Shown in pieces: positions 10,607-20,741 of a stretch of 64,000 bases of DNA. The notes below the pieces were generated by a model. The model did no database searches and was not told the DNA's origin. It was given only the letters and a program-made list of their open reading frames with translations. This DNA comes from Serripes groenlandicus (Eukaryota > Mollusca > Bivalvia > Cardiida > Cardiidae). The stretch lies in NCBI GenBank assembly GCA_031761405.1, contig JASEVX010000010.1, positions 6,920,630 to 6,984,629 on the forward strand, written 5' to 3'. Both the position numbers and the translations under genes were made by a program. The number at the start of each line of letters is the position of its first letter. Position 1 is the first letter of the stretch.

Positions 10607-10786
10607 ATGGTCAAAAATACATTCTTATAAATCTAAATACCAATTACCGCTTGTGTCAAACGCCCTAACAAGATAAGAATTGGCTTAATTAAGTGTTATG
10701 TATTGGTGTAAAAACAACTTACAGATCAATTCAGTTTGTAACACCTGTTTTGTACTTTAGCCTTGTTATAATAATAAACCATCAAG

Positions 10787-10985
10787 TTAACCCTTTCCCA
10801 CATACAATAAATCTGCAGCAGACGACTTTGGACACATCTACATAAGAATTTAGAAAAATCTCCACTAATCAAAGTGTAATTAATGCACACAATTTAACCC
10901 TTCAATTTCTTCTTTTGTCACTATGTTTTCAAAAGCCGTCTGCTGCAGAGGTGTCAGGAAGCGTCTATATGAGGGAAAGAGTTAA
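10787..10985 (-). mobile_element. MITE A, part of a TTAA-sharing chain
   Basis: TTAACCCTTTCCCACATAC to ATGAGGGAAAGAGTTAA. Left half of the palindrome deleted. Its last TTAA is the first TTAA of the next unit. Confidence 0.85.
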
Positions 10986-11056
10986 AACATTGTGACTTAT
11001 AGAGAAATTGCTATGATCATGTGCTGCAGATACTCCTACAGGTGGAAAAGGGTTAA
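10982..11056. mobile_element. MITE A, 75-bp deletion derivative in the chain
   Basis: TTAAAACATTGTGACTTATA to GGTGGAAAAGGGTTAA. Lacks the left terminal repeat, like the 8.7 kb copy. Confidence 0.7.
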
Positions 11057-11277
11057 CCCTTTCCCTCATATAGACGCTTTCTGACGCCTCTGCAGCAGAC
11101 GGCTTTTTGAAAACAGTGGCAAAAGAAGAAATTGCTCAAAATGAGCAATTTCTCCTTTTGCCACAATGTTTTCCACTTTTAGTCATAGGTTATCCATTCA
11201 ATTATAGAGATTTTCTATTTTTTGACAAAATATGTTCAAAGTTGCTGCAGAATTGTTGTATGAGGGAAAGGGATATA
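11053..11277 (+). mobile_element. MITE A, full length, third unit of the chain
   Basis: TTAACCCTTTCCCTCATATA to ATGAGGGAAAGGGATA. Centre GCTCAAAATGAGC. Confidence 0.9.
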
Positions 11278-11504
11278 AGCATGCAGTAATATTTCTCAAA
11301 AAAATCTGAACAAAAGACATCTTATACGTTTTTAAACTTAGCTTATCTACACTGATGGGTGGAGCCTAAATAGCTCAGTTGCTAATGATGATGGCTTTCA
11401 TTTCAGTATATATTGTTCATTTTAACTCATAGCTGCTTTGGCACTTAATTATTCCATCCGATGATAGACAAAAGTCATTGCGACTAAGCATTATTCGTCT
11501 TCAT

Positions 11505-11734
11505 TTAACCCTTTCCCTCATATAGTCACTTTCTGACGCCTCTACAGCAGACGGCTTTTTGAAAACATAGTGACAAAAGAAGAAATTGCACAAAACGTGC
11601 AATTTCTCCTTTTTCCACCATGTTTTCCACTTCTACTCATAGGTTATCCATTCAATTATGGAGATTTCCTATGTTTTGACAAAATACGTTCAACGTCGTC
11701 TGCTGCAGAAGTGTCTTATGAGGGAAAGGGTTAA
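11505..11734 (+). mobile_element. MITE A, full length, inserted in a SINE-A
   Basis: TTAACCCTTTCCCTCATATA to ATGAGGGAAAGGGTTAA. Shares the private variant ACTTCTACTCATAGG with the next unit. Confidence 0.9.
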
Positions 11735-11932
11735 AGCAGACGGCGTTATGAAAACATAGTGACAAAAGAAGAAATTGCACAAAACGTGCAATTTCTCCTT
11801 TTGCCACAATGTTTTCCACTTCTACTCATAGGTTATCCATTCAATTATGGAGATAAAATGGATAACCTATGTTTTGACAAAATACGTTCAACGTCGTCTG
11901 CTGCAGAAGTGTCGTATGAGGGAAAGGGTTGA
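11731..11932 (+). mobile_element. MITE A, local tandem duplicate lacking the left end
   Basis: TTAAAGCAGACGGCGTTATG onward repeats the previous unit, including its private variants, with an extra inverted GATAAAATGGATAACC. Ends GGGTTGA. Confidence 0.85.
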
Positions 11933-12135
11933 AAGGTGGCTGGTTGCCTGGGAAATATTATGTTGAATGCATGCACAAGAAAACCACGAGAACTGGTTGA
12001 TGCAATCATGACTGAAATGCAATCTGAAATGGCAATGAATTCAAAACCAATCTAATTTGATGCTTTTTATGGATATTTACAAGAGAAAGTTGATGCAAGG
12101 CATCAATGTCGCCGGAAAAGACTGCATTGATTTAT

Positions 12136-12561
12136 TAGTCCCCTACCGGCGTGCCGAAGGGGACTATTAGGTTTGCACTCCGTCCGTCAGTCCGTCAGTC
12201 CGTCAGTCCATCTGTCAGTCAGTCAGTCAGTCAGTCCGGCAAATCAGTTTTCCGGACTTTTTTTCTACATGCTTTGAGGTATTGAGCTGAAATTTTGTAT
12301 ATGCCTTTGTAATCATGTGTCACAGATCAAGTTCGCGTTTTCTGGGATTTCGTCAATTTTTTAATGAGTTATGCCCCTTTTTGGACTTAGAATATTCGTT
12401 TTCCGCACTTTTTTTCTACATGCTTTGAGGTATTGAGCTGAAATTTTGTATATGCCTTTGTAATCATGTGTCACAGATCAAGTTCGCGTTTCCTGGGATT
12501 TCGTCAATTTTTTAATGAGTTATGCCCCTTTTTGGACTTAGTGCAAACCAGTAGGGGACTA
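12136..12561 (-). mobile_element. Pearl-type element (possible Helentron-derived)
   Basis: Left end is a hairpin, TAGTCCCC (12136-12143) pairing with GGGGACTA (12159-12166). A (GTCAGTCC)/(GTCA) microsatellite and two 151-bp direct repeats (from 12247 and 12398) follow. The right end ACCAGTAGGGGACTA is the inverse of the left end. Core plus ACTG-type microsatellite plus end hairpin matches the bivalve pearl families; orientation is inferred. Confidence 0.65.
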
Positions 12562-13700
12562 TGGTATTGCTTGCAATCCAGTTACTTGTTTATGTATTCT
12601 TGACTTTCCTTAGTCTATTCAAACATTAGGAACGTTTAAATGAAAACATTTGCTTATAAATTTTATATGCATACCTATACATTAGGGTATCTATAAAAAA
12701 ATAACGAAATGTGTACACATTTATCTGGCTTAAATTTAATTTTGCTGTTGTTACTTATTTAAATAATAGTATTCATTCATATAATTTCAATGTTTGTCAA
12801 TCTTATTCGAATCACAAGGTAAATATCCTGGTATTGCTTTAAAGGGAGGTAATTTAAAGAAAATCAAAAGTCTTCAAAAGGAGAAATATATCAGCATTAC
12901 CGTCTACAGTTTAAATTGTTCTATTGTTTGTGGATTTAAAAAATGTTCTTTTTTTCTTATTTCTACATGTACAACGAAATATTGCGGCTTCTCTTTGACG
13001 CTTTGAATCAAACATTCGTCTTGTACTTGTCTAAAATAAAATAATATCACTCGCTTTTTCATATCGAAATGCGCATGCGCGAAAATCGATGTTAAAGGTC
13101 ACAAAACTACACAACAGAATAGGGTCTATATTTAGCTTAGAAACAGTTCCTACTTTAGATATTCATGGATTAACATTATTAAATGAATTCTACACAAATC
13201 AAGACATCTCTTTGAACATGAAAACAACATTTAGTAAGTTAAAATTGCTATTAAAAGGAGAATCCGAAATTGACCTCAATGATGACACATAAGAGTCTGC
13301 ATTAGGGGGTGTTGGTTCACGTCTTGAAGGGACCACTTTTGTCTTCGTAAATAAGACAAAAATCTTAAATGCGAGTGAAATAAAAAAAACTGCAAACATT
13401 AAAAAATCGGAATATTTATTTCATTTTAGATGTGTCATTTATAAGTGTTCGTAAACAACCACAATTGTAATATGTTCAAATCATCTAGATTTGTTTCTTT
13501 CTAATAATAAGCCGCCCTCCCATGTGATTTCCGAAAAGCTATTAAAAATAGAAGTCGCGGGCTTCTGCCCGGCGACTAATGAAGTTTATTTAGTGGACAT
13601 CACTATATTTAAATCGTGTTAATTAAATGCCACTTTCACCAGTATTTCGCATATAAAAAATTTAAGTCAAACAATGACTGAAAAGGTAAAATGTCTGACC
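12562..13700. other. No recognised gene
   Basis: Unique-looking DNA. A 67-codon ORF at 13089-13292 (starts MLKVTKLHNR, ends LNDDT) has no recognised relatives. A small GC-rich hairpin, GTCGCGGGC-TTCT-GCCCGGCGAC, sits at about 13554. Confidence 0.4.
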
Positions 13701-13808
13701 ATGATGAAACACTTTCTCACATACAGACGCTTTCTGATGCTTCTAGAGACGGAATTTGAAGGCATTGTACCAAAAAGAATCAAAGCGCCAATGGCACTGT
13801 AGTGGCGA

Positions 13809-15183
13809 TCGTATGGAAAATCCTGCAAAGTAACAAGCAGTATATCGGTGTAGGGCTTGCGATGACTCTGGTGCGGGTATATTTGAGAATGTATCAACCC
13901 TGCATCTTTTGACAGTAGAATAATGTTAGTTTGCCAGAATGTTGTCTTGGTGATTATTTAGTTACGTTCTGAAATTGGTCATGATGTGTTCAAAATTAGG
14001 CCATTCCAAAGTTATGAAAAATCTAGTTGGTATTCGATAGACTACCGTTTTAGCTCATTAGAATGACTATTTGTAATCTAAATTGTTTGGGTAATCACAT
14101 GTTTATCACCAGGTCGTTAGGCCATATTAAGATAAAATATATTTTACACTTTAGAAATGACTAAAGAAAGGAGAGAAAACAGTATCCATTAGTTTGGTGT
14201 TTGTTTCAATTATGTCCGATATTAAACAGGTCTGTTCAATTTAGTCCCTTCACATTGCATGATTGAGGGTTGTCACAGTGTATTTATATGTCTCTGAGGT
14301 TGTTAAACTGCTTCGAATAATGTGAGTGCAAAAACAAACACAAAACATGCTCCAAAAGCACAATTTCACTATTTGCCAAACTGTTTAATTTATGAAAATA
14401 TAGGCATATATTATAATGCTAGATCTTCAAACTCAATTAGGCTACACTGCATTGATTGCTAATTGACTCTAGAACGTGCAGACGTGTATACATAACGTGT
14501 GTACACACTGCCATCGTGTGTCCTTTAAACCTTTGTAAACCAGTCTTATTATCTAGACGCTTTCATATATTTAAACAAGTACAAAATAAAGCGTTTATAA
14601 TATTGAGATTTACAAGCTTTTCTGGTTATGGTCTCGCGAGCTATTTATAGAACCTTTTGGAATTTCCAGATTTGAGTATCACCAGAGTTGTCGTTATTTG
14701 CAAGGCAGAACGCGCAATGATATTTATTATCTGCCAAATCATGACGAAGATAATCAGAGTACAACCAACTCCTGCCGAATCAGGTTAAAGGTCAAAAGGT
14801 TACGGTTGACTACAGTAAAAATAAAACGAGGCACAGGAGTATCATGATACTCTGCATAGCGTACCCAAGACGCCCGATGATATTTATTATCTGCCCAAAC
14901 ATGAAGAAAGATAATATGTAAATAGTTTAACTCTATTTAGATATTTTCTCGATAAATCTCAAATATTAGTACCAATCCGGTATCAAAGTAGCACTAACAT
15001 TATCATTATTAATCGTGTGCCTGCATCACTGATGGAACTATATATATATATGGGGTTTAACGGAAGTGAGTAAATTGCCTTTGCAGAAATATCCAACCGA
15101 TTGTTCAAATACGACTATATAATTTTTTTTTCGTTGTTGTTGTTTTGGTAGCACTGTGGCGATTGTCAACCAATCGCCACAAA
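13809..15183. repeat. Segmental repeat, right copy (about 1.37 kb)
   Basis: Same-strand copy of 9305-10490 with small indels. It has an extra stretch at about 14757-14876, bracketed by duplicated GATGATATTTATTATCTGCC, so the extra part may be an insertion or local duplication. The left flank (13700-13790) looks like a decayed MITE A left arm. Confidence 0.85.
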
Positions 15184-15261
15184 AATTGCTCGGGACTTTG
15201 AAATCATCAACGCAAAAGTATTGCAAATCTCCATATTAAAATAAAAGGAAAGTTTTATTTG

Positions 15262-15365
15262 AGTTGAAAACATTTTAGCAGACAGAAGGAGAAAATCCTC
15301 ATAATGATGTTTTCAAAAGTCATCTGAAACAAATGCATAAAAAAACATCTGCAAATAGGAATGGT
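15262..15365. mobile_element. MITE A, degenerate
   Basis: GAGTTGAAAACATTTTAGC, ATGTTTTCAAAAGTCATC and ATAGGAATGGTATAA. Confidence 0.5.
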
Positions 15366-15467
15366 ATAAATCATTTTACAATCATACAACCCTTTTTAAA
15401 ATTTTATAATGGCATGTTTATCAATAAAATATTTCATTTCCTGTTCTGAAAGGTTTCATAGGAATAC

Positions 15468-15561
15468 AACGTAAAGATGTGTATACAATGTTGAAATTCA
15501 AACTTGCATATCGATCATTAGGTCTTATATTCAAAAGCGTTGTATACACATCTTGTAACGA
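15468..15561. repeat. Inverted repeat hairpin
   Basis: AAGATGTGTATACAA and TTGTATACACATCTT, extended by GTAA/TTAC-like ends, enclose about 50 bp. Possible small foldback element. Confidence 0.6.
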
Positions 15562-15815
15562 GACAATTAAAGTTACAACTTTAAGGCTATCATTATAACG
15601 CAGATAAGAGATGTCAAAATGTGTCTGAAGGTGAAATAATATATTTTAGTGTTCTGCATTGAAAACAGTCATAAAATTATGAGAGAAAAATATTTTTAAT
15701 CACCAGTAATTCAGATGTTGAATATTAAAAACAACTTCACTGGTAAATGTCAGTTTTCAAGAAGTGACGCCAGCTGCAGGGGCATGATACAAGATGTCTG
15801 TTTCAAGGAAAGACG

Positions 15816-16044
15816 ATAACCCTTTCCCAAATGCAGCCAATTAATGCTGTAGAGGATTTTCAAAACATAGGCAAAAATGTAAAAAATCTTTATAAAATGA
15901 AAATGTAATTAATTAAATTGTTGAAAATAATGTGGCAAGAGGAGACATTGCTCATAATGAGCCACGTCTCCTTTTGCCACAATGTTTTCAAAGGTCAACT
16001 GTTGCAGCTAGATGCATGAAAATGTGCATGCATGTCAGGGTCAA
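15816..16044 (-). mobile_element. MITE A, full length, diverged
   Basis: ATAACCCTTTCCCAAATGC to CATGTCAGGGTCAA. Palindrome stem reads AGGAGACATTGCTCATAATG. Confidence 0.75.
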
Positions 16045-16190
16045 TGTTTATTTACGTTCATACAAGTTATCCATGCAATAGCTCACGTAGTCAGACTTGT
16101 AAATGAGAAAGCAATCTGTTATTCAATTTCATAAGCCATAATTTTAGAAATGTTCTCACTCTTTCAAAATTGCAAGAAAAAAAGAAAAGA

Positions 16191-16250
16191 AACAAGAGGG
16201 TGATGGCCCTGTATCGCTCACCTTATTTTTTTGATTTTTTTTTTTTTCAC
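16191..16250 (+). mobile_element. 5' fragment of a pearl-type element
   Basis: AACAAGAGGGTGATGGCCCT and ATCGCTCACCTTA form the usual start of a widespread bivalve repeat (from memory) and share the GCTCACCT motif with the 30.5 kb element. A T-run follows. It lies where the left half of the next MITE A is missing. Confidence 0.5.
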
Positions 16251-16287
16251 TTAAGCTATATAAGCCCCGCCCCCTGGCGGTCATAGT

Positions 16288-16416
16288 TTCCTTTTACCAC
16301 AATGTTTTCCACTTTCAGTCATAGGTTATCCATTCAATTATAGAGATAATCTATTTTTTGACAAAATATGTTCAAAGTCGTCTGCTGCAGAATTGGCGTA
16401 TGAGGGAAAGGGTTAA
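16288..16416 (+). mobile_element. MITE A right half
   Basis: TTTCCTTTTACCACAATG to ATGAGGGAAAGGGTTAA. The left half is replaced by a pearl-type 5' fragment. Confidence 0.85.
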
Positions 16417-16642
16417 TATAGGGAAACAAAATATGTTTTGTAAATAACAAGTGAAAACATAGTATATTTAAGGACTTTCCATAAGAGCCGTTTTATTAGA
16501 TATGCATATTTATTTCTTGAAGTATATATACATAATTATATACTTTGATATTCAGTTGTTCTTAGAAAAAACACCAGAAAGCTACTAAAACTAAGAAATG
16601 TTAACATCAATAAGTGTAGGACTTCATTAAGCAATATCTCCC

Positions 16643-16816
16643 GGAGCTCCTAAGATAAGGGGCGTCTTGCATAATTCGAAAATACTTATTTGACACTCTT
16701 GATCAACCCCATGCTGTGGGTACTCAAAAGATTATCGTCTCATTGAGAGGCTTCTCTTGAGTACCATTATCATAGGGTTTGGTTGGATAATTAGCTAATA
16801 TAAAATTCAGAGCTCT
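16643..16816. mobile_element. MITE B copy abutting MITE A
   Basis: From GGAGCTCCTAAGATAAGG to ATTCAGAGCTCTG. The palindromic centre has GGTACTCAAAAGATTATCGT. A MITE A begins 3 bp later at GATAACCC. Confidence 0.75.
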
Positions 16817-16818
16817 GG

Positions 16819-17052
16819 ATAACCCTTTCCCTCATACGACAATTCTGCAGCAGACGTCTTTGAACATATTTTGTCAAAAAATAGAAAATCTCCATAATTG
16901 AATGGATAACCTAGGCTATGACAAAAGGTGGAAAACATTGTGGCAAAAGGAGAAATTGCACGTTTTGTGCAATTTCTTCTTTTGTCATTATGTTTTCAGA
17001 AAGCTGTCTGCTGCAGAGGCGTCAGAATGCGTCTATATGAGGTAAAGGGTTG
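16819..17052 (-). mobile_element. MITE A, full length, between two MITE B parts
   Basis: ATAACCCTTTCCCTCATACG to ATGAGGTAAAGGGTTG. Confidence 0.9.
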
Positions 17053-17195
17053 CGGGTACTCAAAAGAATTGTCTCAGTGAGACGATTCTTTTGAGTACCC
17101 ACAACATAGGGTTTGCTTTAACTATAAGAGAGAAATTGTGGGGAAAAGAGCTCACAGTTCACCCATCCTTATCTGGATCTCGGTAACATCTCATA
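17053..17195. mobile_element. MITE B, left part missing
   Basis: Starts abruptly at GCGGGTACTCAAAAG after a MITE A. Contains the palindrome TTGTCTCAGTGAGACGA and ends near CCTTATCTGGATCTCGG. Confidence 0.75.
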
Positions 17196-17616
17196 ATATA
17201 AACTCTTTGGTGTATATAGGCACTCAATAGTAAATATAAGCTTCCCCGAACATGAATGTAACTAGTACCCACAACATAAACTCTATTGAGAGAAAATATC
17301 AGCAGCTAAAAAGTAAATAATAAATGATCTAGAGCTCAACTGAAGCCTGTGAACATTCGCCAAACAGCCAATTCATAAACATAGCCAGAATATTTACAGA
17401 ATATTTACAAGTACACGCCTTGTTCTATCAGGTAGTCATGTTACTGTATCCAGATTCCTACCCTTTCCTTCATAACTGTTAACATCTTGGGTGTTCATAC
17501 TTTACAACTTGTAAACACATTGGCAGAAGAATTAAAACTGCTGGAAAAATTGTGGAGAAACCACTCATAATGACTGACACAAAGAGTGCCAAACTGTCAA
17601 AAAATATACCCGTCAG

Positions 17617-17784
17617 CAGAGCTCTAGATAGGGGGCATTTTTCATGTTCTGAAATCCTTATTTGACATTCAAACCCTATATTATGGGAACTCAAAAGAAT
17701 CGTCTCAGTGAGATGATTTGGTTGAGTAATAAGAGAAATGTTGTGGGGAAAAGACCTGTTCACAACCTCTTATCTAGTTCTCTG
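17617..17784. mobile_element. MITE B (hAT-like) with perfect 8-bp target-site duplication
   Basis: CAGAGCTCTAGATAGGGGG at the left and TTATCTAGTTCTCTG at the right. CCCGTCAG flanks it at 17609-17616 and 17785-17792. The centre carries CTCAAAAGAATCGTCTCAG, part of the palindrome typical of the family. Confidence 0.9.
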
Positions 17785-17794
17785 CCCGTCAGGG

Positions 17795-18905
17795 AGACAT
17801 GACTAAAGTGATTTGGCCAGCTGATCTATCCCAACTGAGATTTTTTGCCCATAAACATTCACTGCAGGTTTAATGAAGATTGGATAAATAACTGTTGAAG
17901 TTAAAGTGTGGACAAGGCCAAATTTGTCGATAGGTCATTTTCCAAAAGTCCCTTGGGCAATTTGGCTGGTTATCTAAATACTTGGCCTTACTTGGCCTAG
18001 GCACAATTGCCCACAGTTTAAGGCATCCTCGGTACCCAGGCTATTCATAAACTATATGATACCCTGGGCAAATTGGCTAGCGAAACTTTGTAAAGCATGC
18101 ACCATGATTTCCTCCGTAACAACACTGTAATTTTTGTATCGCATGAGGTTTGTGTCATGCGGCCAATCAAGCGGTTGCATTTCACCTCATAAATTATTAC
18201 GAGATTTTTACAGCCATTTTGCCCTGGGTATCATATAGTTTATGAATGGCCTGGGTACCGAGGATGAGTTTAAGGAGTCTCAGAGGAAACCTTTCAATTT
18301 CAAGAGCAGAAAAGGCTATAAAGGGTCATAATCCAAAAGCACCTTGGGACAAATTTGCTGGTTATTGATCCTGCCCAGAACATTATGCCCACAAACATGT
18401 TAACCAAGTTTGGTTTAGATTGGATGAAAACTGTTCGGCAAAAAGTCTGAGAGCTAAGGCTGATCAATTTGGCCAATTTTGGATAATTCCAAGGGCCATA
18501 GTCCCGAAGTGCCTTTGGTGAGTATGACAGGATATCAAACTTGGCTCAGAGATTATGGCCACAAACATGTTGACCAAGTTTGGTTTAGACTAGATGAAAA
18601 CTGTTTGATAAAGAGTTCGCGCAAAAAAGCCGATTTGGCCAATTTTGGATAATTCAAGGGCCAATGTCCAAAAGTGCCTTGGTTGATTTTACTCAGGTAA
18701 TAAAACTTTGCTCAGAGAGTATAACCACAAACATGTTGACCAAGTTTGGTTAAGATCGGATGAAAATTTTGCTGGTTATTAAACTTGGTCCTGATATTAT
18801 GCCCACAAACCTATTCATCAAGTTTGGTGAAGATCAGATGAAAATTGAGTGCTTGGCTCAAAGAGAGGACAATGTTTTGACACTGACGCCCGCTCCAGGT
18901 TTTCC
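17795..18905. repeat. Pearl-type tandem core, degenerate, split by a Mutator-like MITE
   Basis: Repeated blocks contain TTGACCAAGTTTGGTT, GATTGGATGAAAACTG, GGCCAATTTTGGATAATTC and CAAAAGTGCCTTGG, spaced at about 80-170 bp. No hairpin end or microsatellite was identified, so this is a core array without clear termini. Interrupted at 18024-18266. Confidence 0.55.
18024..18266. mobile_element. Mutator-like foldback MITE with 9-bp target-site duplication
   Basis: A 243-bp element. Its 49-bp terminal inverted repeats start CATCCTCGGTACCCAGGC and differ at about two positions. It is flanked by perfect AGTTTAAGG copies (18015-18023 and 18267-18275). A 9-bp duplication with long inverted ends is typical of Mutator-like elements. 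The interior is non-coding. Confidence 0.85.
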
Positions 18906-19400
18906 CATAATAAGACCCGTATAAATATGAGCATATGAAAATGTTGCAACTGGGATATTAAAACACCATAAATACAAACAGATTCATCTACTGGGGTATG
19001 TATAAGGTTTATTTTTGGCCAGTGTTAAAAGCCAGAGTGGCATGCATGATATCATAATTGTAAACATAACATGAAAACTGGGTCCAGAAAATGTCCATGA
19101 TGAGGAGGAGGTTTAGTGCATTTTACATCTTTAAAAGCGGCTGGTTTCAAGGTCCATAACATTCAAATGAATCAACATATCTTAACACAAATTTGATTAT
19201 CTTTCAAGGTCGTCTGCTGAAGATTAGTTGGAAAGGGTAAACAATGTAAGAAATACTCAGATTTTTATACTGCCTGAAAAAGAGAAACAAAATATCTCCT
19301 TTTATCTCTTAATTTTGTTTTCTACAATCATGCACTTTCACTTATAAATTCATTCTAAGTGAGTGTATTTTAGGGTTCAGCACCCGCATCTTTCATACTT
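18906..19400. other. No gene seen
   Basis: AT-rich, with only a MITE A right-end scrap at 19190-19234. Confidence 0.5.
19190..19234. mobile_element. MITE A right-end fragment
   Basis: CAAGGTCGTCTGCTGAAG and TTGGAAAGGGTAA. Confidence 0.45.
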
Positions 19401-19407
19401 TGTACAT

Positions 19408-19593
19408 CAGAGGTCCAGATTGATAGGGTTACAATACAGCTCGTTTCCCTACAACATCTCTCTTAATATCCAACCGAACCCTATGGTGTGGGTTTCTCAA
19501 CAAAAGAGTCTTTAGAGTACCACAACAATTTTAGTGTTAGAGGGTCAAATTAGAATTCTAGAACCTGCAACATGCCCCTTATCTAGAGCTCTG
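19408..19593. mobile_element. MITE B copy
   Basis: Starts CAGAGGTCCAGATTGATAGG and ends CCCCTTATCTAGAGCTCTG. The central palindrome is decayed. The flanking 8-mers do not match. Confidence 0.85.
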
Positions 19594-19782
19594 GGACAAC
19601 TGTCAGTAAATTGAGTGAAAATGCCCAAGATGCCCAACAAACAATTTTTATCATAATCTACTATAATCTAACATAAATAGGTGTACTTAATTGTTCTGCA
19701 AGGTTTATGAGCCTGCATTTTAACCTTTTCATCCCTGCATGATTGATAACGCACTGGATTTTCAAACTTCAAAACCAGTTAT

Positions 19783-19905
19783 GTAACCCTTTGCAGTTTT
19801 CCTTTTGACGTATCATTAGAGATGGTTGTAAACATTGAGACAAAAGGAGAAATTGCTTTTTCAGTGATCTTGTGATTTTAGATTTGTTGTAATGTGGAAA
19901 TTTAA
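19783..19905. mobile_element. MITE A, degenerate
   Basis: GTAACCCTTTGCAG and GACAAAAGGAGAAATTGC. Shares its right TTAA with the next copy. Confidence 0.6.
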
Positions 19906-20137
19906 CCATTTCCCTCATACGACAATTCTGCAGCAGACGACTTTGAACATGTTTTGTCAAAAAATAGAAAATCTCTATAATTCAACTTGAATGAATAACC
20001 TATGACTAAAAGCGGAAAACATTGTGGCAAAAGAAGAAATTGCACGTTTTGTGCAATTTCTTCTTTTGTCACTATGTTTTCAAAAAGCTGTCTGCTGCAG
20101 AGGCGTCAGAAAGTGTCTATATGAGGGAAAGGGTTAA
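19902..20137 (-). mobile_element. MITE A, full length
   Basis: TTAACCATTTCCCTCATACG to ATGAGGGAAAGGGTTAA. Confidence 0.9.
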
Positions 20138-20170
20138 GTGTTTACCAACTGAACTTATATGATTATCTAT

Positions 20171-20374
20171 TTAACTTAGAAAATATGAAGACGCATTTTG
20201 ACGCCTCTGCAGTCTACAACTTTGAAACCATTGTGGCCTAAGAAGAAATTACACATTATGAGCAATATTTCTCCTTGTGCCATAATGATTTCAACTCTTT
20301 TTTCCCAAATTAAATTTGCCCAGATGTTTGCGAAGTCGTCTACCGAAGGTCTTTTTAATGTCGCAAAGGGTTAC
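20171..20374 (+). mobile_element. MITE A, diverged
   Basis: GAAGACGCATTTTGACGC, TTACACATTATGAGCAAT and GTCGCAAAGGGTTA. Confidence 0.7.
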
Positions 20375-20410
20375 ATGTTACTAAGATTCAAACTGTGACC
20401 TTCAAACAGT

Positions 20411-20630
20411 GACCTTCTTCCCTGGTGTAGATGCTTTCTGACACCTCTGCATCAGACAGCTTTTTGAAAACAGTGACAAAAGAAGAAATTGCTCAAAATA
20501 AACAATTTCTCCTTTTGCCACAATGTTTTCCACTTATAGTGATAGGTTTCCATTCAATTATAGGGTTTTTCTATTTTTTGACAAAATATGTACAGTCACA
20601 CTGATGCAGACTTGTTCACTTGGATGCATA
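20411..20630 (+). mobile_element. MITE A, ends decayed
   Basis: GTAGATGCTTTCTGACACC, TTGCTCAAAATAAACAAT. Right arm ends TTGTTCACTTGGATGC. Confidence 0.75.
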
Positions 20631-20668
20631 AACAATTTATAGGAGTTTACGGTATAGGTATACAGAGC

Positions 20669-20741
20669 CTAACCCTTTCGCACAAAAGCAGACATGTTCT
20701 GGCATATTTGTAGCAGACAACATTGTGGCAAAAGGAACAAC
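20669..20741. mobile_element. MITE A left-half fragment
   Basis: CTAACCCTTTCGCACAAAAG and ACAACATTGTGGCAAAAGG. Confidence 0.55.

Larger units (their letters stand above)
11358..12055 (+). mobile_element. SINE-A copy split by MITE A insertions
   Basis: A tRNA-like head (CTAAATAGCTCAGTTG) and a body segment ending ATTATTCGTCTTCAT at 11504 match the SINE at 50.8 kb. Its continuation, GGCTGGTTGCCTGGGAA, resumes at about 11936 after two MITE A units. The SINE is therefore older than the MITE insertion at its TTAA. Confidence 0.6.
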
